In this document: one piece after another, positions 57,329 to 64,000 of the stretch
Layout: each line of letters starts with the position of its first letter
Position numbering within the stretch: position 1 is the first letter of the stretch
Assembly (NCBI GenBank): GCA_047602305.1
Contig: JASGHO010000001.1
Location: forward strand, 3,720,001 to 3,784,000
DNA length: 64,000 nucleotides
Source: Ancrocorticia sp047602305
Lineage (GTDB): Bacteria; Actinomycetota; Actinomycetes; Actinomycetales; Actinomycetaceae
Direction: 5' to 3'
Translations under genes and position numbers: made by a program
Notes under the pieces: model-generated
What the model saw: the letters and a program-made list of their open reading frames with translations, nothing else
The model's database searches: none
What the model was told of the DNA's origin: nothing

Positions 57329-60241
57329 CTACCCTTTGCGAGAGTAGAATGCGACTCGTTTGGTGATGGAGGAAGGCATCGGCGCGAGGGTTTCCCAGCT
57401 GCCGATGTTGTCGCAGCGCTTGACGGTCTTGAGAGTGCCGTTCATCTCGACTTCCATGATTTCTGCTCGTTGTTTGCCGAACGAGTATGCCAAGATGCTC
57501 TCGCGGAACCCGCCGTTGCTCTTCAAACCTACGGGAATCATGTCACTCCAGATGTACTTGGGCTGGGATGAAAGCCCGTAGGAGTCGAACCAGTTATCGC
57601 CGTCGTTGCCGCCGCGGAACACTCGGACGTACCCGTAGGTTCTGCCATAGCTGATGTAGTCGTCATAGCTATTGCCGACGAAGCGGCCCGCAACAATGAT
57701 GGTGTTCATTTCCTCGTCGGCGGCCAGCTCACTGGCTCGCGTCACTCTTGAAGCAACGCGTAGCTCCAGGTTATCTGACAACTTCACCATTGCAATATCA
57801 ACACCATCGGCCACATTGGCATAGAAGGTCCTGCTATTGAAGAGAAACTCATTCGAGCCTGGCTGGGGACTGAAACCTCCACGGATGATGTGGTCGTCCG
57901 GCAGATTCGAGAGGAGAATGGTCTTGATGAAGGTCATCTTGCCAAGCGACGCGTCGTAGAGGTGGGCGCCGGACTTGACGTTGTAGAGCAAAATGCCGCC
58001 TGAAGACTTCTGATAGGTGAAGACGGCCGGTGTGCAGTACAGCGGCAGCCCCGTGAACTTACCGATGGTGGTCAGCTTGCCATTCGCTCCCACTTTGACG
58101 GTTTCTGCCTCGCCGGTTCGTGAGTGGTAGAAGAAGAGGTCGCCGTCGGGGTTGAGAATCTTGTTATAGCCGCCGCGTGAGAATGAGCCATGGAGCATGT
58201 GGGTCCATTGCCGCAATCCAGTGATCTCGGTTTGCTTGCTCAGCATGCCCCAGTCGTCCATGGTGAAGAGGGCGAGTTTGCCCGTCTTCGGTAGCTCCTT
58301 AGGTACTGGAGCAGGCTCGGGGACTGGCGTGGGTGTTGGAGCTGGAGCCGGGGTGGGGGCGCCGGGTGGTACGGTGGCGTTCACCCCTACAGCCACGTTT
58401 GAACCCATTGTGCGGTTGTAGCACACGATGTGGTCCTTGGACGGGGAGGGACTGCCCCGGAAACCACTGGCGCTTTCGAGCGTGGTCCAGTTTCCTGGCA
58501 CGTTGTGAGTCTTGAGAGTTGTGATCCCACCTTTGCCGTCAAGGGAGCGCAAGGCCAGCTCTCGGGTTGTAGGATCGTATTGAGCGAGGTCCGTGTACGG
58601 GCTGTCGGACCATTTTCCTGCGATGATCTGAGTGAAGTTCTTGCGCCAGTTGTTGATGGCGTACACCTCCGTCATCGTGTCGCCGTTCACCCTGTAGAAA
58701 GCTCCTTCGCACGCGATCTTGTCATGGAGCATGATGTCAGACCACGGGCCATCGCAGAACGATCCGGACTCCACCATGGTGCAACCCTTGCGAAGTGTGG
58801 AGATTTTACTTCCTCGCTGGAGCCCGCCATCGTCGCGACATACGAAGAATTCTCCGTAACCGGCGTCGGCGTCGTAGAAGAAGAGCTGGCTATAGTGGTC
58901 AGCCAATCCAGGCCACCACTTACCCGTGGCAACTCCCGTCCACGTCTTCCTCATGTCCGTCATGGTCTTCGACAGAGTCAACTTTCCAGGTGCTTCCACC
59001 CGGTAGACATCGATCGTGGCGTCGGTTGGGCTGTAGAGCACGAGGTCATTGTTGGCACCGCCAAAAAGGTTGGGGGCAGCAACGAGTGTGCATCCCTTTC
59101 GCAACGGAGTTGACGACTGCCAGAGTACGCGACCATTGTCGGCGCGTGACCAGATGTCACCCTGCCCGTCGATGGGGGAGTAACAGAAGATATCCGTGCC
59201 GTTGCCGGTACCGAAGTTGCCCGACACGATATGTGAGTAGCCGGGGTGCGGTGAGGTACGAGAATCGTATTGGCTCATGCCACCTTGCGCATCAGTTGCG
59301 AAGAACTCGAAGCGGGAGAGAGGTTGCGGAGGAACGGCGGCGTACCCCATGAATTGGGCCAGTCCGGTGTAGGGGCTACCTTTCTCGGGGTCCAAGTAGG
59401 TGATGGTTGTCCAGCCCTTTGGCATGAATTTGTTGTTCTTTTGAACGCCCAGTTTGCCTTGGTCCGTCTCTGCGAGCATGACTTCCCCAGTGGTGCCGTT
59501 GTAGAAGATCAACGAAGTCCACTTCTGGCCCTGTACTCCAATGGGGTAAATCAGTGTCAGTGATGTTGACCATCCAGTGTGCTTGTGGAGAGGACGGACG
59601 GCGTACTCTTCGACGGTGTAGAACGTTCCTTCGCCGAGAGAGGGACAGTAGAAGAGCAAGTCGTTATTTTTGCCTTCACCAAAGTTCCCGCAAGCCACTT
59701 GAGTGCAATTCTTCGGCAAATCGGGGCAGGATCCGACGCATTCCAAAACGCCCGTGCCATGAGAGCCGTAGAACTCTCCGTGACCGTTGGTGGCATCGTA
59801 GAAGAAGAGATCGTGGAAACCCCAGCTTCCGAAGGATCCCATGCTCACCGACGTCCATGTATTGCGCACGCCGGTGGTCGTCTTCACCAGGGTCAACGTG
59901 CCTGGATTATCCACACGGTAGATATCGATTGTGCCACCGGCGGGTTCGTAGAAGAGGATGTCCCGGTTGTCATCGCCAGTCAGATTTGCAGCGATGACAA
60001 GTGTGCATCCCTTACGCACCAACGTACTTGTACCCAACGCGAACTCGCCGGAAGGCGTGCGATACCAGGTGTCTCCTTGCCCCGTCGTCGAGTTGTAGCA
60101 GAAGATACTGACCGTTCCCTTGGCTCCGAATCCGCCGCCGATCATGATGTGCGAATATCCGGAGGGAATCCCGGGTTGGGAGAAGGGGCCCCCAATTCTG
60201 AGGTCATTGCGGATGAAAAACATGTCCATGCTAGAAGTCAT
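57329..60241 (-). CDS. Giant beta-propeller-repeat protein B (three propellers)
   Basis: 970 residues from ATG at 60241 (MTSSMDMFFIRNDLRIGG), with TAGGAG upstream. Layout as in A: propeller 1 (~1-305; units such as GSFGSWGFHDLFFYDATNGHGEF), propeller 2 (~305-625; SRFEFFATDAQGGMSQYDSRTSPHPGYSHIVSGNFGTG), a Pro linker (APTPAPAPTPTPVPEPAPVP), then the third-type propeller (TGKLALFTMDDWGMLSKQ... to the end). The third modules of A and B are closely alike, including GKQRAE(T/I)MEV near the end. Lies 95 bp after gene C, no terminator between, so B and C may be one transcript. No export signal. Confidence 0.8.
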   Translation of the reverse strand: MTSSMDMFFIRNDLRIGGPFSQPGIPSGYSHIMIGGGFGAKGTVSIFCYNSTTGQGDTWYRTPSGEFALGTSTLVRKGCTLVIAANLTGDDNRDILFYEPAGGTIDIYRVDNPGTLTLVKTTTGVRNTWTSVSMGSFGSWGFHDLFFYDATNGHGEFYGSHGTGVLECVGSCPDLPKNCTQVACGNFGEGKNNDLLFYCPSLGEGTFYTVEEYAVRPLHKHTGWSTSLTLIYPIGVQGQKWTSLIFYNGTTGEVMLAETDQGKLGVQKNNKFMPKGWTTITYLDPEKGSPYTGLAQFMGYAAVPPQPLSRFEFFATDAQGGMSQYDSRTSPHPGYSHIVSGNFGTGNGTDIFCYSPIDGQGDIWSRADNGRVLWQSSTPLRKGCTLVAAPNLFGGANNDLVLYSPTDATIDVYRVEAPGKLTLSKTMTDMRKTWTGVATGKWWPGLADHYSQLFFYDADAGYGEFFVCRDDGGLQRGSKISTLRKGCTMVESGSFCDGPWSDIMLHDKIACEGAFYRVNGDTMTEVYAINNWRKNFTQIIAGKWSDSPYTDLAQYDPTTRELALRSLDGKGGITTLKTHNVPGNWTTLESASGFRGSPSPSKDHIVCYNRTMGSNVAVGVNATVPPGAPTPAPAPTPTPVPEPAPVPKELPKTGKLALFTMDDWGMLSKQTEITGLRQWTHMLHGSFSRGGYNKILNPDGDLFFYHSRTGEAETVKVGANGKLTTIGKFTGLPLYCTPAVFTYQKSSGGILLYNVKSGAHLYDASLGKMTFIKTILLSNLPDDHIIRGGFSPQPGSNEFLFNSRTFYANVADGVDIAMVKLSDNLELRVASRVTRASELAADEEMNTIIVAGRFVGNSYDDYISYGRTYGYVRVFRGGNDGDNWFDSYGLSSQPKYIWSDMIPVGLKSNGGFRESILAYSFGKQRAEIMEVEMNGTLKTVKRCDNIGSWETLAPMPSSITKRVAFYSRKG

Positions 60242-60336
60242 GGGATTCTCCTAAAGTTGAGCGCTGGTGGGCGAGTCGACGATGCTGAAATGTGTGCCGC
60301 TGCAAGAAAAAATGGCTTTCATGGTGTGACGACCCA

Positions 60337-62595
60337 TCACATCTCCATGTGTCTCATCTTGGGGTAATTCAGGTTGTCGACGTCGAATTCGTCCCAGGCC
60401 GTACTCACCGTTCCGTGCTTCGTGGGCAGTGGTGTCGGTTTGAGTTCTGTGACCAGACCGTCGCCACGATCAGTCCAGGCTCCGTCGAGCTTGAAAGGAT
60501 CTTCCTTCGCCGATGCCGGAGGCGGCGTGGGCTGCTGGGGTATCGATAGCGATGTATCCATGGTCTTGCTGTAGGCGGCGAAGTGGGTTCGCTTATGGGT
60601 GGCTGGGCCGCCATTGAAGAGACCGCGCGTCATTGCCGTCCAGTTTGTTGGGAAACCTGCCTTGGAGGCGAACTGTGTCAGCTTGGCGTTGCCGGTTGTG
60701 CTGTAGATGACTATCTCGCCCTTGGCTGGGTCGTAGCACAGGAGGTCGCTCCACTGAGTGGTGGAGACGGCAACGGCGAGGATGTGTCGGAATCCGGGCC
60801 GCAGAGGCGTATTGATTCCCTTGGAGATGTTGCAGTTCTCGACCTCGAAGATAATTGCGTTACCCGTAGCCGAGTTGTAGAGGAGGATATCGTTGGCCCC
60901 GACCTTCCCGAAGAGGTTCGCTGAGACAGCAAAAGTATGCCCCTGGGGAAGGTTCGAGTACTCGGAGGACTTGGAGAGATTACCCTGACCATCGCTCACC
61001 CAGAATTCTCCATGGCCGGCTGCGGCGTCGTAGAAGAACAGTGCATGGTAAGGATCGCCGTTGAAGTTTCCCTGCACCAGGTGTGTCCAGGTTTTCCGCA
61101 TTCCGGTCTGTTTGCGCACCAGTCGCAACTTGCCAGGAGTATCAGCTTCATAGATCTCGATGCTGCCTTCTGAGGGGTAATAGAAGAGCTGGTTGGAGAA
61201 GCGGGAACCGCTCAGTTTGGCTTTGGCCTGAAGCGTGGCCCCTTTGGGAAGTGTTGTGTTGGTGGCAGACCACATGAGTCCGCTATTGCCCGGGCGGGTC
61301 CATACGTCACCCTGCCCTAATGCGGGATCATAGGCGAGGATGCTTTGTCCGCCAGCGCCATAATCGCCGTCGATGATTGCAGAATAGCCCGGATGGATTC
61401 CTGACCGGGAGTCCATCGCAATGATGTCTCCTTTAACATTCACTCCAAACAAATCAAGGCGCGAGAGTTGTGGGAATTCGGTTTGTGGTGGTGTGGTTGG
61501 AGAGTCCGGCGCGATTGTTACATCGACCCAGACGCCGGGGTGGATACTTGACCATCCTGTGCCGGGCTTCCACGATGCGGTGTAGATGTGGCCGTCCTTA
61601 CCAGGGCAGAAGGCATCCATATTGTCAGCATTCCGGGAGGTGAGGGCCAGTGTTGCGCTCGCATGGAGCGAGCCTCCGATAATGTTCCATGCGCCACCAG
61701 CTTGGGTGATACTGTGCCACCCGGGGTTGGGATCCCACCAGGTGTGCCGGAGAATCCCGTACCTATCGGTCACGATTGCGTCGAGATGATTGGGGTTGCG
61801 TGCGACGACTGCCACAGTTGTGCCCGGAACCGCGTCACTGCCGATCTCCAGCCACTTGCCGCCATTTCTCTGGCTGTACCAGGCTTCGCTCATGCACCAC
61901 TGGTTGGTGACGATCTTGCCATTCTTGTCCACGGCGAGAAGATCAATAATGCTGTCGTCCCGGCCGATCGCGGTAATTGGAGTACCCGGAGCGAACTGGT
62001 CACCTAGAGGTACCCAGAGATCATCCCAATACGCATCCTCAGCCCACGACGAGCAATAGACTTTGCCGTCGGGCCCAGTAATGAACAAGTGGAGGTCCTC
62101 GGGAGTGTACGCGACCACAGTGACCGGAGCGTTGGCGCCAAAGTGCTGGCTGATGGGCTCCCAGGAATTGTTGTGCGAGGTCAGGCTCGACCAATCCCTA
62201 CCTGAGGCCCAGTTGGAGGTGTACACCACGCCATTGGTTCCAGTGAGGAACACGTCGAGATGGTCGGGCGTCCGAGCAATGGCTGCTATTGGTGCTCCCG
62301 CTCCGGCATTGCGTCCCAAGACCTGCCACTGACCACCGACACATGACCAGCCTTGCTCGGGATACCACCAGGCATGGCATACGTTGCCCTTCGTATCGAT
62401 GACGAACAAGTTGATGTCGTTTGGTGATCGGCTCACTGCGCAGACGTGACTGTTGGGCCGGAAGTCACCACCGAGCTTGATCCTTCCGCTCCATGGTTGT
62501 CCCTCAGTTCGGGTCGAGGTGTACATCGCCCCATCCGAACCCACCCAAAACACATGCAAAGCATTGCCCGCTCGGGCTACCGCACTAAAATTCAT
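60337..62595 (-). CDS. Lectin-propeller protein C (PLL-like lectin plus propeller)
   Basis: 752 residues from ATG at 62595, GAGGAAATGTC upstream. Residues ~1-360 form about seven units of the PLL type (Photorhabdus lectin fold): APITAIGRDDSIIDLLAVDKNGKIVTNQW, with A-V-(S/A)-R-x(P/N)-x-x-L-(D/N)-x-F-x-x-x-x-D-G-x-(V/I)-Y and closing W-x-x-G-W. PLL lectins bind fucose or O-methylated sugars at conserved aromatic/Ser positions. After PDSPTTPPQTEFPQ a single propeller of the A/B type follows (~385-690). A unique acidic tail ends NLNYPKMRHMEM. Glycan binding is the inferred function. Confidence 0.82.
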   Translation of the reverse strand: MNFSAVARAGNALHVFWVGSDGAMYTSTRTEGQPWSGRIKLGGDFRPNSHVCAVSRSPNDINLFVIDTKGNVCHAWWYPEQGWSCVGGQWQVLGRNAGAGAPIAAIARTPDHLDVFLTGTNGVVYTSNWASGRDWSSLTSHNNSWEPISQHFGANAPVTVVAYTPEDLHLFITGPDGKVYCSSWAEDAYWDDLWVPLGDQFAPGTPITAIGRDDSIIDLLAVDKNGKIVTNQWCMSEAWYSQRNGGKWLEIGSDAVPGTTVAVVARNPNHLDAIVTDRYGILRHTWWDPNPGWHSITQAGGAWNIIGGSLHASATLALTSRNADNMDAFCPGKDGHIYTASWKPGTGWSSIHPGVWVDVTIAPDSPTTPPQTEFPQLSRLDLFGVNVKGDIIAMDSRSGIHPGYSAIIDGDYGAGGQSILAYDPALGQGDVWTRPGNSGLMWSATNTTLPKGATLQAKAKLSGSRFSNQLFYYPSEGSIEIYEADTPGKLRLVRKQTGMRKTWTHLVQGNFNGDPYHALFFYDAAAGHGEFWVSDGQGNLSKSSEYSNLPQGHTFAVSANLFGKVGANDILLYNSATGNAIIFEVENCNISKGINTPLRPGFRHILAVAVSTTQWSDLLCYDPAKGEIVIYSTTGNAKLTQFASKAGFPTNWTAMTRGLFNGGPATHKRTHFAAYSKTMDTSLSIPQQPTPPPASAKEDPFKLDGAWTDRGDGLVTELKPTPLPTKHGTVSTAWDEFDVDNLNYPKMRHMEM

Positions 62596-63008
62596 GACAT
62601 TTCCTCACATCGTTGACAGGAATCGCAAGGGGAGAGTGCGGCGTGTTTCTTACGCACCACCATGCCGCCCGAGTATGTATCGGCTGCCAGCTATCTCGCC
62701 ATGAGAGTTGTCATCAACATGTTGGTGTGTCACAAGCCACCTTGCGAAGACAAGAATATGCCCTCCATCGTATTAACGGAAGAGTTAGTACAAAACTGAT
62801 GGTGAAATGCAACGGCCCAACGGCACCAAAGTGACAGATGTGAAACGTGTATACGATTCATTTCCACTCGAGTATTTCCGGCGCTCGCGAACTAGAAGGA
62901 TTTTCAACGACGACGGCGCCCGGCCCGCGAGTGTATTCGGAACCGGACGACGTCGTCGTTCGTAGTGAAATAGCAGAGTAGTAAACCTACGAAGTTGTCT
63001 CCCTGGAG
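62596..63008. promoter_or_regulatory. Region upstream of gene C with family hairpin
   Basis: 413 bp. AACGACGACG (62906-62915) pairs with CGTCGTCGTT (62951-62960), extended by CCCGG/CCGG, about 50 bp past the stop of gene D: its probable terminator. The 62600-62900 part should hold the promoter for C and B; no clear hexamers and no supportable gene seen. Confidence 0.5.
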
Positions 63009-64000
63009 TTAGGCGGTAGGCGAGTAGAAGATGACTCGTGATGTGGCCCCGCGAGGAGGCATCGCCTTCATGGTGGCCCACTTGCCGATGCCGGACTTGG
63101 TGCCCTTGGAGACGCCCTGGACTTTTCCAGTGATCTCTCGTAGCTCCGTGCGATCTTGGGAAGCCGAGTAGTACAGGACGTCGTCGTAACCTCCGCGGCG
63201 ACCACCGCGCGCCACTCGGATGGCGTGGGTCCACGGTGTTGCGTCACTCCAACGAGGCAAGGTGCGGTACATCAGGTAAGCGATGGCGTGGAAGGTATCG
63301 TAGAACCCTCCCTTGACACTGTGGCCGAACACGGTTGCTCCGGAGCCGTTGACCATTGACGCGCCAAAGGCGAAATCCCACCCCGGCGTGCCCCAATCGT
63401 GGGCACGTTCCAGTTTGAGGTCGGTGCCGTCTGGTCTGAATGACCAGAACTCGGCACGGCCCGTGGATGACTTGTAGAAGAGGATATTGACCCAATCCGA
63501 GGTTGACGTGAATCGGGCGTACTCAATGACATCCCATTCCTTGTTCCATGCCGGATAGGCTTTGAAGAGGGTCATCTTCCCGTTTGCCGCGTCATAGATG
63601 TGGAGTCCACTCTTGGCGCCGTACAGGAGGATGCCGCTCATCGGACCGGTGACCTTGGTGGTGGTTTGGAAGCCCACCGCTTTGCAGCCCTTCGGGAGAT
63701 CGGTGAACGTGGCAATGGTGGACAGCTTGCCGTCCCCTGCAACCTGAATGGTCTCCGCCGCGCCGGTGGAGGAGTTGTAGCAGAACAGATCGCCAGGCAC
63801 AGGATTTACTGTGGTTCCATAGGAACCGGCGACGATGTCTGTCCAGACACGCAGATCCTTGTGGGTGGTCTGCAATTGGAGCTCGCCCTGGCCGCCCATG
63901 GTGTAGATGGCCATGCGCCCGGTCTTTGGCTCGGTATCCCTGGGTGTGACGACAGCCGTGACCTCTGGGAGTGGAGCGGGTGTTGTGGTCAGCAGTGATG
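63009..64000 (-). CDS. Propeller protein D (5' end outside window)
   Basis: About 330 C-terminal residues are visible; the frame is open to the right edge. It begins in a Pro/Thr linker (LLTTTPAPLPEVTAVVTPRD) and enters the third-type propeller (TGRMAIYTMGGQGELQLQTTHKDLRVWTDIVAGSYGTTVNPVPGDLFCYNSSTGAAETIQV), with AYPAWNKEWDVIEYARF shared with protein A. The end, ATMKAMPPRGATSRVIFYSPTA, mirrors ASMPNDSITRRVAFFTP of A and APMPSSITKRVAFYSRKG of B. It is therefore the fourth member of the cluster, almost certainly with further modules upstream. Confidence 0.78.
   Translation of the reverse strand, partial: SLLTTTPAPLPEVTAVVTPRDTEPKTGRMAIYTMGGQGELQLQTTHKDLRVWTDIVAGSYGTTVNPVPGDLFCYNSSTGAAETIQVAGDGKLSTIATFTDLPKGCKAVGFQTTTKVTGPMSGILLYGAKSGLHIYDAANGKMTLFKAYPAWNKEWDVIEYARFTSTSDWVNILFYKSSTGRAEFWSFRPDGTDLKLERAHDWGTPGWDFAFGASMVNGSGATVFGHSVKGGFYDTFHAIAYLMYRTLPRWSDATPWTHAIRVARGGRRGGYDDVLYYSASQDRTELREITGKVQGVSKGTKSGIGKWATMKAMPPRGATSRVIFYSPTA

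Overview
The window looks like a chromosomal segment of a high-GC Gram-positive bacterium, most likely an actinomycete of the Actinomycetaceae type. The evidence is strong AAGGAG/GGAGG ribosome binding sites, many GTG starts, actinobacterial families (DUF4916-type NUDIX-like protein, DUF6907, replication-relaxation protein, NarL-type regulators), a DtxR/IdeR-like iron box and leaderless or near-leaderless promoters. The species cannot be named from the sequence alone.

Layout. 1-2.5 kb is core: a partial DUF1540 gene behind an iron box, a DUF1801 protein, a GNAT acetyltransferase, a Bcp peroxidase and tRNA-Leu(UAG). From the tRNA 3' end to about 27.6 kb lies a stack of integrated DNA marked by four copies of the tRNA-end sequence (2590, 2767, 24389, 27539). 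The main element is 21.6 kb between 181-bp direct repeats. It carries a large serine recombinase, a VWA/thrombospondin-3/GIY-YIG polymorphic-toxin-like protein with an Imm26-like neighbour, a minus-strand conjugation-type operon (coupling ATPase, replication-relaxation protein, MT-A70 methylase, small membrane proteins; no relaxase seen), an AT-rich SIR2-GAF defence-type gene with a small leaderless partner, two near-identical XRE genes in inverted orientation around a 2-kb segment, and an AbiEii-type nucleotidyltransferase with an unusual partner. A second, decayed segment (24.4-27.6 kb) holds a truncated tyrosine integrase, an SDR/TetR pair and a broken AraC gene.

27.8-32.2 kb is accessory: an AraC-GyrI regulator, an AbiEi-like antitoxin whose toxin partner is reduced to a C-terminal remnant, and an XRE-cupin regulator divergent from a thioredoxin-reductase-like/methyltransferase fusion. 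32.5-36.4 kb holds three paralogous UTRA-domain proteins with degenerate or absent DNA-binding domains, each behind a promoter with the same two sequence blocks at fixed spacing.

36.9-53.8 kb is mostly metabolic core: a Dcu-type C4-dicarboxylate carrier, shikimate dehydrogenase, a TetR regulator, a long-chain acyl-CoA ligase, an FAH-family protein, a MalY/PatB-type lyase, gltX, tRNA-Gln and two identical tRNA-Glu genes, a response regulator with a repetitive tail, an MFS transporter and an S66 peptidase. 53.9-64 kb is a minus-strand cluster of four very large modular proteins built from beta-propeller-like repeats; one adds a PLL-like lectin domain. They have proline-rich linkers and no recognisable signal peptide. 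The most novel candidates are this propeller cluster, the UTRA family with its shared promoter, the SIR2-GAF unit with the flanking inverted XRE copies, and the toxin/immunity pair on the integrative element.
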